Shown: piece by piece, positions 12,401 to 24,458 of the stretch
How positions within the stretch are numbered: the stretch's first letter is position 1
Layout of the letters: each line of letters opens with the position of its first letter
Translations under genes and position numbers: made by a program
Assembly: GCA_948567375.1 (NCBI GenBank)
Contig: OX419758.1
Coordinates: forward strand, 62,339,965-62,403,964
Direction of reading: 5' to 3'
DNA length: 64,000 nt
Origin: Lunularia cruciata
Lineage: Eukaryota; Streptophyta; Marchantiopsida; Lunulariales; Lunulariaceae
The notes under the pieces: model-generated
The model's input: only the letters and a program-made list of their open reading frames with translations
Told to the model about the DNA's origin: nothing
The model's database searches: none

Positions 12401-15400
12401 ATTTTCGAGACAAAATCAGAAAATAGTATACTTGACGCATAATGTCCTACATCAATATGTAATTCAAGACCTGATAACAATACCTACTGCTGCAAAGTAG
12501 TGACTTGAAGATGAAAATACTTGGCTGATAGTAAATAAGCTCAACAAAAAGACCGAAATAATACTAACCACTTCTCCTTGTCTTCCAACATAGGTGCAGG
12601 TTCGCGAGAGATCATAAAGAGAACCTACAAGAAGTTGCAAATTAATCAAAGGTACCCGCAAATCTCAAAACATTGGCTGAGAAAATTTGCATATACCCGG
12701 CGTGCTAGCTACATACCTTTATCAAAGGTATGTATATGGCACGCCGGGTAGGAGAACAAATCTGTAATGCTCGGTAAATTTTTCAGTCAAATAGCTTACT
12801 CTCATAGGATGAACATTTGACCGAGGAGGAAGTCCCTGCAACGATTATACACCGAGGATGGAGGGTTACGTTAACACTCACTTAAGACCTTGCCAGACAT
12901 TGATAAGGGGGACGAGACAGACCACTGACAGCAGGTAAATATCAGTGAAGTTTTCCTTACTACCAAGAAGCAAAGACAATTATAAACCACAATGGTAGCT
13001 TTCCATCGCAACTGAGGTTAAGGCATCTTGCTCACTTGTATATCTACACTCACACTACATACCGTCAGCCAGGGTCGTTCTGGGCGGCAATCTAAAGAAC
13101 GAGTGCACTTCTTTTCCAACTAGTGGACCCAAAAAAGATAAACATCAATATGGACCCATAGAACTGCATTTATTGATGAAAATATCTGCAGCACAAGTTG
13201 CACCTAAACTGCCTACACGTACATGTAGGCAGCCTCGGTATCAACATGTTGTATTTTCATACTGGCATGCGCTTATGACATGATTAAAGAGCAAGTAACG
13301 GGAGGCTCTCACCTCAGCCATTTCTATTGCCGACACTCCAAGTGCCCAGACATCGACCTGGCAATAAGCCAAACAAACCAAACATCATGAGAGGAGAAAG
13401 TTACACTAATCGCCTTGCACGTTTTGTGCCCACCGGTTAACCATGAAAGAAGTGCTGCGGTGTTGAAATCAGCTTAGGCCGGACTGGCAACTACAATGAG
13501 GGTCTGTTTATCTTGTATATCTTACTCATGTGGAGGAGCTAATAACAAATATTTTTAGTTCGTGTAGGCATACATTTTACAAGACTAACACCAGGTGAAG
13601 TTCATAATTTGCAGGTACGGTCACTTGCACTTATACTTCGTTGAAAGAGTCAAGTCCAAAGTAAAACTTCTAGAACTCACGACGAAGCTCCATGACAACC
13701 TACCTTGCCGTCGTAACGGCTTTCTTGAATGACCTCAGGTGCCATCCAATGAGGAGTTCCAATGAACTGCACAAGATGTACGAGGTTCAATACTTTGTCT
13801 TCCACAAGCCTTGTCTTCTCAAAATGAGCATCAAAAGTCCTTCCTCTGACAGTTAGCCCTACAACAGCGCGTGCCATGTTAAGCTATGAGAGAAGAGATG
13901 AGAACCAAGAGCCTATAATATTATAGGTTATGCCTATAATATTTCAGATATGGGAGCAGAAGCCGTTCACCGGACGGGTATCCACTTAGGACCGACCCGA
14001 AACGAACCGACAACATGGATATGGTATAATTCTGCCTACGGTAGAATAGATTGTTCAGAACTTACAGTATTACGCTTGGACATGGTTCGAGTCAGCTGCG
14101 CAGCTACACCAAAATCACCTGCAATCACCAGACCCAATCATTATATGCCTTCTATTCAGTTCCGGAGGATCACTCTGCAAATTGCGGAATCACGAAAGAC
14201 AACGCACTTCTCTTCTGTGATGGCAAAAAGACGCACCAAGTTTGACTTCTCCTTGCTCTGTGAGCAGGATGTTGCCACCCTTGATGTCCCTGTGGACTTT
14301 GAAAATTGAGTGGAGGTAGGCCAAACCCTGCGCCATAGACAATCTCCCTGTAAGCAGTCGTACGGTAACTCCTAGAATTTTTGCCACTTAGGTTCCAAGT
14401 TTCCTGCTCTTAATAATGAGATCGAAAGGAGATGATATAAGAAAATCTAACATCCAGTGAGCAATACGCAGGAAGAAAACACCCTGTCTTTTGCAATTTG
14501 CATAACAATCCTGTTTATGACAAATATTCTCAGTTCTTTCAGTTTCTCCCAACTTTTGATTCACAATTTGATTTGGTTTTGTTGTATTTGAGATAGTTAG
14601 AGTTGAAGAGTAGCAACCTTCAAAGACTCCTTGCATATGTACGCAATCTGATGCTCCTCAAGAGCTTCATCAGTTATGCTCATCAAATCCGCTACACTGC
14701 CACCCCCACAGTACTCCATCACTATCTGCAACCAAAGACAAGAGAGAATTGGTACATGTGCAGAATAGAACCTTATGGTAGAAGAGAAACAAGTTCAGAC
14801 CTGCACTATACAAGGCAATGCGGTGCAGAAGTATAGAATTTGACAATTCACAAGAGTAATTGGTATGGTCTACAGCGGACTCATAGTAGGATAACAGAAA
14901 CTAATTATTTGTGCAAGCAAGCTGCCAAAGTCATCAACGAACACACCCAGAGATAGTCTTCTCCTTGGTAGCTGCCAAGATAACGCACAACATTGGGATG
15001 ATTGCATTGCTGCAACATCTCAATCTCCCCACGAATCTCCTCGTAGCCTTCTTCCTGAATTTGGTGATCCAGAGCCAGGGATAACCTTAACCAAATCAGA
15101 CAGATGCATTGTGCTTGTATGAATAGAAAGCAGACAACACCGGACTCAAGTTGAAATGACCAGATGCTCTGTACACCTGTTTTGGGTAGTTGTAAATATC
15201 AAGTGAGATCGAATTCCATCCATCTGCTCTCTATTTTGGAATTCCAACATAAGAATGGAAAGGAAAAAAACGATACAACACGAGAAAACAGGACGCAAGG
15301 CTCCTGCGTATATACCCCTTCACATAGGGATATGACTTTGATAGCAACCAGCTCGGACGTTCTTAGATCTCTTGCTTTATAAACGGCCCCATAGGAACCC

Positions 15401-15902
15401 TTACCTGCGAGAGAATTGCTTAGTGTTAAAATTCATAAATGATACACAGGGGAGGAATCTATCCTATCCAGGGGGGGAAACTAAAAAATTTCGGAAAAAA
15501 TTCCCTGATTGAAACCATGCGTCCAGCCTAGAACCCTAGGTGTATTGAGGGCCTACCAAGTTCATTTAGAAGATCATACTTCAGTGAGGGATCTTCTTGC
15601 ATCACTTTCTCATGCACCGGACTCCTCATGCTCCGCGTCCGTGTTCGTTCCCTTGGCTCATACTTGGGTGCACCCATCGTTATCTGTGGTTTGATAGGAG
15701 TGTGCTTCTTCACCGTCCCACTACCTCCTGTTTCTCCCCCAAAATTTTCGCTGCCACCGCCAACCCTATGCACCATCGTATCGTACTTATCACCAGTCTT
15801 GAGCACCACAGTGCCATAAGGAGTGTCTTCTTCGGATTTGAACACCACGGTGGAGAAGATATCTGACGCAGGAGATCCGGGGCTCTTCATAGCATCTGCC
15901 AT
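9409..15902 (-). CDS. SIK1: STE20/Hippo-type serine/threonine protein kinase, SIK1-like (18 exons, 700 aa)
   Basis: Coding exons in order: 15902-15557, 15404-15316, 15054-14947, 14725-14618, 14327-14237, 14118-14066, 13766-13704, 13357-13313, 12835-12800, 12624-12569, 12271-12190, 11905-11765, 11421-11301, 11071-10930, 10781-10562, 10190-9975, 9804-9719, 9508-9409. All junctions are GT-AG, phases agree, and the total is 2103 nt. The kinase domain (about 110-370) has the loop GKGSYGAVY, catalytic Lys (VAIK, 138), VHRDIKGGN (Asp231), GDFG (249-251), GTPHWMAPE (269-276). The tail keeps plant SIK1 blocks: [36 protein letters not shown] and terminal [11 protein letters not shown]. In Arabidopsis SIK1 is the MST/Hippo homologue that works with MOB1 in growth control and also acts in immune signalling; the same role here is inference. 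The start Met at 15902 opens exon 1; a second Met lies four codons on. No disabling change was seen. The region 406-490 diverges most from Arabidopsis. Confidence 0.93.
12694..12750. repeat. Intronic 57-nt near-perfect hairpin
   Basis: The arms TACCCGGCGTGC (12694-12705) and GCACGCCGGGTA (12739-12750) are exact reverse complements, and the inner arms pair through TACATACCTTT around a 3-nt loop; about 24 of 27 positions pair. It lies in the kinase intron between exons at 12569-12624 and 12800-12835 and could form in RNA from either strand. Confidence 0.9.
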
Positions 15903-18010
15903 GATCAGTCAATAGATCACAAACAGCTGCCAAGCCTCAAATGAGCTTCCCAATCAACTCCTAAACGCTTCCGGGCGACAAGCTTCTGCGCAAAATTCGC
16001 AGCTGCTTCTCATAACCTTAACTTTCATTCCGGGAGCTATATTCCTGTGAGGAAATAGACCGATTTTGTGACAGTATCCCGAGAGACTGATCGCTGTTCC
16101 GATTCAAACACACTGATCCAATTTCTGCGCAGTGCGACCTGATAACGCGTATTCTTATCCTTTCCTTTCCAACCGTTGACAATTTCCCATCCTCAAATCC
16201 CAGCAATTAATGCTCACTTTTACAAAGCAATCCTCCACACTACCTGTCGGGCATCCATTTCCGACAGCTGACTTCCTCCACTGTCTGTCCTTTTCCCTTG
16301 CTGTGGAATGTGTAACAGATTGTCCAACTCTTCAGCGTCTGTTGTCTGTTTGTCCAACTCTTATGTCATCTGAAACAGGAAATGCTCGTGAAATTCAAGC
16401 CCCCAGGGAGATTGCACGAGAAGACCTGACAGTCACCGATATACAGTGGACTAAGGTAGCAGTTGGAACTTTTATTTCTCTATTTATTTATTATATATGC
16501 TTTTATATTTATTACTTTTTGTAATATACCGTACCAGCGGGAAGGTGCGTAATGCACTCGAAGTCCGCACATACACGTTCTCAATGAAAGTAATTTCTCG
16601 TGAAATATTAAGAGTTCATGCATATGAGTAGCCTCGGCTTACGCAACATTTGGGGCTTGGATCTAAGGAGTAATAATATGATTACTGTACATGCAGTCTT
16701 CTTAGGAACCAGGTCTTTCATTGACTTGGGATTATGATGAGGAGGAACACCGTATGAATTCCTCGATAATTATTTAAAGTTTTTTATAATTTTGCTTTTG
16801 ATTTATTGAATTCTTGGTATCACTTATCACATATAAGGATTTGAAATGTGTACATCGTATGCTACAATAATCTAAACCTAACGGTGATAATCGTGTGATC
16901 ATAGTTGGACCTCATCGTCATTTTATTATCTTAGTCGATAACATAACATAATTGGAGATAAGTTTTCTCTTTCTCCCTCCATATTTGTTTATTTCAGTAT
17001 AAGAAACTTGCAAACTTATAAAGGTGGTCATCGTGTGATAATGATGGTCGAATCTACTCGTCCAAAGTTTTCTTTTCTTTTCTATTTCTATTTCAAATTT
17101 CAAATTTTTCTATTTAAAATTTCTTCGTGTTTTCTACAGGGTCGCCTTTTCTTCTATCAAATGTTTCTTTTTCTTCGTTAATGTAACGTACAAGTTCGTT
17201 CAAGACACCCCACCCCCACTAAGACTCTCATTTCCTAAATATAGCATTTGATGTAACCTAACGAAGCTGTTCGTTACGTGGATTCAACCGGCCAAGAATC
17301 CCTTTCCTTCTTGTAGTCGTTACATGCAATGTAGTGTGGTAGTCAATTAAAAAGAATCCAGATGATTAAGGATCTCAAACGTTATATAGTTTCGATATAT
17401 AAATAATAAAGAATAAAAGCTCTCATTTAAAAATCAATTACCAAGAAATGATACATGTACAGGGAAAAATGAAGCTAATGAAGTCGAAAGTATTCAAATG
17501 AATGAAAACAAGTTCGAGAAGACCGGACGGAAAGAGACGTACGGCGGAAGGGTATCATCTTTTTATTTGTTAGTTTCTTTAAATCGTGAATATTCATATT
17601 TTCATAGAAAGCATGAAAAGAGCGATAGTGCATAGTGCAATCTATACAAAATAAGTATTATTTCAGATATTCCACTGATATTAGAGTCATAAAATTCATT
17701 AATGTTAATTTTAAGTCAATCTATCTTGCCTACCTTTGGGTTATCTTAACCCCTTGAGTTCTTCCATTGTAGAGTTTTATTTGATGGGACTTAAGGCCAT
17801 TATATCTCTTGGCTTGAGTTGAAGTAAGTTTCCGTCCTTTCGTTATCCTACGAATGGACGTAGATGCCCCTTGTATAGAAGGGGAAAAGAGCGCAAAATT
17901 CGTTCTTGCTTTAGAAAAAATATAAGGAAATGGTACGAAGGCCTAACTTATTTACCAACAAGGCAATACTCTTGAGAGACGCAAAGAAGTCGAAGGCTAT
18001 TTACTCGTCA
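15903..18010. other. Kinase 5' flank, then AT-rich DNA
   Basis: The first ~300 bases should hold the 5' UTR and promoter of the kinase gene; no clear TATA box is evident. TGTCCAACTCTT occurs twice (16322, 16352). From about 16.5 kb the DNA is AT-rich with no recognisable gene. An open frame at 16210-16524 (plus) shows no conserved motif and is probably chance. Confidence 0.45.
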
Positions 18011-18343
18011 ATTCAAACCTCTTAACAATTAAAGGATTTCAGACCCAATTCAAACCTCTTAACAATTAAAGGATTTCAGACCCAACTCAAACCTCTTAAC
18101 AATTAAAGGATTTCAGACCCAATTCAAACCTCTCAACAATTAAAGGATTTCAGACCCAATTCAAACCTCTTAACAATTAAAGGATTTCAGACCCAATTCA
18201 AACCTCTTAACAATTAAAGGATTTCAGACCCAATTCAAACCTCTTAACAATTAAAGGATTTCAGATCCAATTCAAACCTCTTAACAATTAAAGGATTTCA
18301 GATCCAATTCAAACCTCTTTACAATTAAAGGATTTCAGATTAG
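18011..18343 (+). repeat. Minisatellite, nine copies of a 37-bp unit
   Basis: The unit begins ATTCAAACCTCTTAACAATT and continues AAAGGATTTCAGACCCA. Copies start at 18011, 18048, 18085, 18122, 18159, 18196, 18233, 18270 and 18307 with exact 37-bp spacing. Variants are point changes only: ACTCAAACC in copy 3, CTCAAC in copy 4, GATCCA at the ends of copies 7 and 8, TTTACAATT in copy 9. The high uniformity suggests recent expansion or ongoing homogenisation. Confidence 0.97.
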
Positions 18344-19444
18344 GTTTGAAGAGTTGGAGATGGAATGTAATTATGTCGTTATGCATAATCTGATTTCAGC
18401 TAAATATTTCAAATTAGTATAATAGTTAAACATTGCATATATTCAACATGAAGAATACAGTTTCAACTTACAACTTTCACATAATAAATCTATTTGAATA
18501 TGATTAGAAATCTATTAAGTGGAATTGACCGCGCATTGATAGATAGATCCATCAAGCTATCTAAGAATAAAACAAATGAGCTAACATGGGTTGGTGAGTC
18601 CGCATATCTCTTGGTTAGAATGAATCTTTGATGATTATTAAAGTAATGTACCATGGACTAAGAAGCTAAAAACCAAACTCTGTCACACTCCTCCAAGGCT
18701 AAACTCCAAGACACTTTCTAAGATTGAAGTAATTACTCGTTAGAGAACTCAATGAAAGAGAAATAGTTGCAAATGAAAAGATGATGAGTGCATTCATCCT
18801 TACTTTATATACTTGTAAAATAGTATATGCCAAAATTATGCATTATTAGAATAACTCAAGTTTCTAAGAAAAAAACATATAAAATCTAAAAGAATATCCA
18901 AACTCATTGGAATAATCCATATGGTCTTATCTTGGTCAAACCCAATAATTAAATCAAAGGTTCATTCACATGGGAAATTCTTGGATTATAGAAAAATCCA
19001 AACCCAAAATGCTTGTGTACCTAAGAGTTATGAATACTTTTCTCAAAGCAAAACATCTACAAATAATAAAAGGTTCATACACTAGAAGACAAAATAGTTA
19101 TGCTTACTTTTTCAACTTCTTCTAAACTAGAGGTTGGTTATGATTAACTCTAGCAATTTGTGATTGATATAGAAGCTTGGTTAAACTCCATATAAATAAT
19201 ATTTTCAAATACTTACAATACAAAACTAAATATCCAAATAGAATATACATATACCAATAGATAATAGGTGTTACAATGCTAAGCTCTAATATTATTGTAT
19301 GAGAAATCTATCTTATTTTACTTAAGATATCTACAATATGCAAATCATATGGCCTACATACCATTGGAATATCCAAAGAAACATCACTTAATGTAATTGC
19401 CCTTTATGGATTGCACCAACCAATGCTCTTTTGTAGAGCAATGG
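18344..19444. other. AT-rich intergenic DNA
   Basis: No gene recognised. The last ~120 bases (about 19320-19444) resemble 41150-41270 and form the left half of the target copy into which the LTR at 19445 inserted. Confidence 0.4.
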
Positions 19445-19977
19445 TAGAATACCATTAGCTAGATGGATTATCTAGATCTGTTTATTGGCTTGATAATATA
19501 TTTAGGGATGTTATATATAATGATATAAGTAGATTAGATAGAGTTATCACCAAAAAAGTACTTCCATTAATAGTGTAGAGACCAAAAACACCCTAAAAAC
19601 TTTTGAGCCAACTTTGGAGGCCTAAATGAATGAATTAAACATTGACAAATAATTTATTTTCTCCTCTCAAAAATACCTCACCCATGTAATTCTAAGCTTT
19701 CTATAGGGAGATTCCCAATAGATTCCCTTTGGTAAAACTTGTTTGACCAACCAAATACGACAAGGATCAACATGTCACCAATCCATGTAGCTAATCTAAG
19801 AGTGGAGCTTGTTGACATGTCACCAACCCATGAATTCAATCCAAGGGGATGTAGCTCCTTTTGAGTGGATCCTCCTTGCTATATAATAAAGACAAGGTGC
19901 TCCTTTGAGGCATCAAAGTATTGAGGAATGAAACCTTGTGTTTCTCTTGGGGTTTCTCCTATCCTTGGAAGATTACA
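19445..19977 (+). repeat. Solo LTR of family A, copy 2, with target duplication AATGG
   Basis: It starts TAGAATACCATTAGCTAG (a changed TGTAATACC) and ends GGAAGATTACA. The five bases before it (19440-19444) and after it (19978-19982) are both AATGG. A TATA-like TATATAATAAAGACAAGG lies near the 3' end. No internal domains or partner LTR adjoin it, so it is a solo LTR left by LTR-LTR recombination. Confidence 0.85.
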
Positions 19978-20549
19978 AATGGACACACACAGTCTGAAGT
20001 ATATTATAAAGTAGAAAAGTGAGAGTGGTACTCTTTGATGTTTATTATGATAAGCTCTAATGCACTTCTTGATAAATGTGCCAAATCCAATGTCCATCAC
20101 TCCAAATAACTCCAAGGCTAGAAAAACAAAGAGATGACCTTGTTGTATACCTCTATACTTGGAGACCTTGGATATAGATACTATGCTCATAGCTCATCTT
20201 GGAGGATGAGTAATTACTCCTTTTAAAGTGAATCATGTGTGAGATATGTAACCATAATATCCACTATTGTCACTTGATCATATCATAGCAAATACAAGTC
20301 AACCTTGACTCATGTAATTTGGTGAAGCATACCAATGCTCCTTCCAAGTCAGTTATACACTCTCTTGTGCCATAGCAAACATTATATCCGTAGTAGCAAC
20401 ATGTGTAGCTATCCTTCCTCCTCCAAATGGACAATGTGTCATATTGATCCCTATTGCATCTAATATGGAACCATACTCATATGTGAGTAATGAAGATGAA
20501 AATGTGTGGATCAAATCTAGGCAAAACTCAAGGTTGTAGAGAAAATAAG
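19978..20549. other. Right half of an interrupted repeat, then unassigned DNA
   Basis: The stretch 19990-20130 (AAGTGAGAG...ATGATAAGCTCT) is similar to 41290-41400, which lacks the LTR. On the minus strand 19879-20190 gives an unrecognised peptide frame. No gene is called. Confidence 0.4.
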
Positions 20550-20796
20550 AGAACTCAAGCTCTAAAAAAAATACCATAGGCTAAGGTTAGAATAATAAGT
20601 GCACCTATGGGGTCAAAGGTAATAAATAAGTGTTGCACCTTAAGAAAGTGCTACACCTTGAGAAAGTAGTATACCTTTCAGATTAGTGCACTTTCTCAAG
20701 GCTGCATGTACTACTTATGTATTACCTTTGATCCTATATGTGCCTTTATTATTTTAACCTCAACTTATGGTACATTTTGTTCAAATCTTGAGTTCT
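20550..20796. repeat. Long foldback (inverted repeat), MITE-like
   Basis: The left arm (about 20550-20655) and right arm (about 20692-20796) are imperfect reverse complements over ~105 nt with a ~37-nt loop. Matching blocks include AGAACTCAAG at the outer ends, CCATA, TCAAAGGTAATA and AGAAAGTGC at the inner ends. No open frame spans it. It could be a foldback/MITE element or a source of hairpin RNA. No target duplication is obvious. Confidence 0.85.
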
Positions 20797-21059
20797 AAAC
20801 AAAATCTTAAAATATTTGGTGAAGAGGGATTACCATAAAGTTTTTGGTTTAGATACTTGGAAGGATGAATAAAGTTATTTTCCAACACTCACTCTCAAGT
20901 GATGAATTGAGATTAACTTATTATTCTCCTCCTAATAAGCCTAGCATTGGTAAGTACGAGACTAATTTTGTGCCAAAAAGGCCTTTAGTGAGAAAATTTG
21001 CTATCATGTCTAAAGTAATACAATATTTAAGATATATAGTGTTGTATTGAGCTAAATTT

Positions 21060-21320
21060 TTTGGTAAAGTGGTAATGAACTAATATATAAGTAGTGAGCT
21101 TGTGGTGCTTAGTAGTGTCAACTAGAGTAAGTGCAATTTAATTGTCACAAAGTACAAGTGTAGGATCTAAAGTATCAATCTTGAGGCTCTCCAAGAACTC
21201 TTGTAGCCACACAACTCTAGAAGAAGTAGTAGCCAATGCAATATATTTGGCTCTAGTGGATTACAAGTCAGAGGTTTTCTATTGGATGGAGCTCCAATTG
21301 ATATCTCCTTGCTAAAGAAT
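21060..21320 (-). pseudogene. Ty1/copia RNase H remnant
   Basis: Minus-strand translation gives INWSSI, then TRAKYIALATTSSRVVWLQE, LVLCDN and HHKLTTYILVHYHFTK. These match the copia RNase H order: SWxSKxQ, STTEAEY, WLxE, CDNxxA, HxRTKHIDxxYHF. Stop codons interrupt it. Confidence 0.75.
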
Positions 21321-22163
21321 AAAACAATAGTTAGGTGCATATCATTGTTGGTCAACCATACTTACCTACAAACATCATCGTAGCCAAAAAGATGTCTTGG
21401 GTTATTAGATTTACAATACTCCAAATAGTAGTTGATGGGAACCTTAAGGTTCCCAAAAGTGTGCTTAATAGATTTAAGACAAGGAAGGCTTGGATTGCCA
21501 TAAATTGGGCAAGCATGCTTACATTAAAGGACAAGTCAAGCCATGAACAACTAGATACCTAAAGGAGTGAGCAATTAACATTATTATAAAGAATAATCGA
21601 CACACTTAGCTTTGTCTCTCTTTAGGTGTGGTGGGACAATCCTAAGCTATTATAGGGATCAGGGAGTAGAAACTAGGAAGTAAGACTGAAAACCAAATTC
21701 TACTAGCTTTTGAGACTTGTTGGAAAATGGTGATGGGTAATTGCAATGGCAAATAAGAGTAATAATTTCTTGAGTGAAACAAGAGTATGAATATGAATGT
21801 TGATGTTGAAGAGGTGATTTAGCAATATGAGTGTGGAGTGCTTGACTTTCACAAAAACCTACTTTTAGGGAGTATGGAACCCATGGGTTGATCCAAGATA
21901 GTTCTATGTATTGGCACCAAAGCCTTGCAAGTGAGAGGATTACTCCATTTGACATCTAGGCATTTATTGAGCTCAAATTGTCTATCTATGATCCAAGGGG
22001 ATAATTGGGAAATTGGGAATCAAATGATAACAATATAGGTTCATGGAAGAGTATCAATGCAAATCTACCTTGTGCAAGTTCTATTTTGCTGAAGTTTAGG
22101 GTTGAAAATTGCTTAGCAAAAGAAAACTATTGTGTTTACAAAATTTCAAGTAAAATACTTCTA

Positions 22164-22760
22164 GTTTTTTAGCTTTTGAATGCTACCTAGCAAGGATATG
22201 AGATAAGTGGTGTCAACAATTTCCAAATTCTTTAGTTTTCTCAGTTCTCCAAAAGTAAATATTTATCCTTGCAACCAAGGACAATTACAAAGTGTGAGAA
22301 CTTTCAATCTCTCAAGATGTTTAAATGCAATTGGTAGCCTTTTAGAATAGTAACCATGTAGATTAGCTTGTGGTGGAGTCTTGCAATCCATAACTTGAAG
22401 TCTAACTATAACTATCAAGGTTGTAGAATTGAGGTGATGTTATTTGAAGGCTTACATTGTATTGGTGTTCTCTCTAGCCATGAATAGTAAAGTAAGGCTC
22501 AAGAAACTCAAGCAAGGTGTGAGGGTGATTAAATAGTGGACAATAAGCAAACAAGATAAAATTTGACATGATTTATATGCAAATAAAGCATGGGAGTACT
22601 TTATTAAAGCTAAATGGATTAATAATCTCTCTTAGAATTCTTGACATGTAATCAAGATCTATAGGAACTTTTGAGCTCTTATAGGTTCTTGTGCTTATGG
22701 ATAATGCTCCAAAGTTCAAGTGCTTTAGAAGTTTGAGAGCTTTTTGTCTAAAGCAAAAGT
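22164..22760 (-). pseudogene. Leucine-rich-repeat remnants (possible NB-LRR relic)
   Basis: Minus-strand frames in 22340-22164 give FKHLERLKVLTLCNCPWLQG followed after a stop by FGELRKLKNLEIVDT and then LLGSIQKLKN. That is the plant-type pattern FxxLxxLxxLxLxxC in register. Further right (about 22760-22600) are ALKLLKHLNFGALSI and VPIDLDYMSRILREI, which could be additional units. Stops and frameshifts show that it is not functional. The link to disease-resistance genes rests on repeat style only. Confidence 0.45.
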
Positions 22761-24458
22761 TGTTGGGTTTGAATGTTTTTACAATTGATGGAGTTCTTCA
22801 ATTATACTTGTGCATCCATTTTCCAAGGTACTTGAGGGTCTCAATTTTTTATGCACCAGTAATGATAGGCAATATCTAAGCTGATTACAAGAATCTTAGC
22901 ATTCAATTGGTGCTAGCAGAACTTCTTAATGGGTCTCTATAAGCTTTCAAGAAATTGAGGCCCCACAACGCCATGCTGATATGATTGATCAAAAGATAAG
23001 AGCAACTACTTTGTTTGTGCAAAAATTATAATATAGAGTTACTATGGAGTGGATTTTGGTGCTAAATTTATGACCCACCTTGGCAGAATTTGATTACACT
23101 CTGATTGGAGATGTGATCCATGCACTTAGACTGCCTATGGAGCTGTCTTTGGAGGTAGAATGGACCTTGTTGGGTCAAAGATATGCCATTCTCACATTTC
23201 TTATTATCTTTTTTGTTATCTTCTCCTTTTTTGGCCCTTTTTTCTTCTTTGTTTATTTCTCAATTTTCCATGGGTTTTGCCTTTTGGCACTAGTTCTAAT
23301 AGTTCCATCTTCTAGTTATGAATTATTTTTTATTCTCTCCTTGGTGTTGGAGGTTTCCAAAGTAGACTATATTACAATACTTCCACTTTGTACTTAAGCA
23401 TAGATAGCTAGAGGGACTTCCATAGACAATACTCTTCATCTAGTATGCCATACTCCTTATGTGCAATTAGGAAATAGATCTTGGCATTATCTCTTTCAAC
23501 ACACCACAATGGCTCAAATTCAACTAAATGTTGTCTATTCCATCCCCTTGCCATGTCCTCTATTCCTTCCCTAGGGAAGGAACCCACTCTAGGTGATTCT
23601 CTCATGGAAGGAAACCCCACCTTAGTTAATTCTCACATGGAGAATTTCACATCTACAATCATACCCAAGCTTCACCTTCCTACTAAATCCTCTTCCTCTA
23701 GCTATAAAGAACCACCAACACTATAAGATCAGATCTCTACCCTTGTGCCCATAGCATGCACATACATACTATCCCACCATAGACTATTGATCTTAATTGC
23801 CTATAGGTGGATGTTGGTCTAGCATAACATCAAGAGTGAGCTATATAACCATATATGAGGGCCAAAGATACCACATTACCTCCTCTCCTAGACCCTCTTG
23901 TACTCCTATCTTCTCTCTTCAAGCTCCACTAAATATTACTCTAGTTACACTCTTTAGATCCTATCTAATCATTCTTACTTAGTTTACCTAGACCTTGCAT
24001 TTACATCAAGATCTTGTACAATATCTAGTGGGCTCTATGCTCTCCTTATTATTGCAAGCTACCTTGGCAGATGACCAAGGGAAATATGTATATACATAGA
24101 CCTTATTAGCTCTCTTTCCCTAGTGTGCTCTACTTTAGGAGCACTAGCATACCGTGAGACCGCCTCCAAGATTCATAGGTTATTTTGAGGAGACTGGTGA
24201 ACACTTAGGACAAGTATACCATACAAACCCAAGCAACAACTAGGAGGATTTTAGAGTCTCCATAATGCCATGCTCCACCTCCAAAGCATCATTGCCTTTG
24301 TTGCTCCTTAATTTTAGGCCAATTAGGAGACAAGTAGGGAGTATAGATGCACAATCCTTCTCCTTTGATACTCTATCTATATTACAAACCCTCCATCTAT
24401 TGGCTAAGGAGTAGCTACACTTTTTAATGCATAAATATTAGCCAAATGAGCTTACAAA

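Noticed and set aside
13209-13232. Imperfect palindrome CTGCCTACACGTACATGTAGGCAG
   Set aside because: Real but only 24 bp and without other support; weaker than the hairpin at 12694-12750.
13912-13927. Perfect 16-bp palindrome CCTATAATATTATAGG in a kinase intron
   Set aside because: Short AT-rich palindromes are expected by chance in such DNA.
18011-18343. CRISPR-like array
   Set aside because: The 37-bp units are directly adjacent with no spacers, and the genome is eukaryotic.
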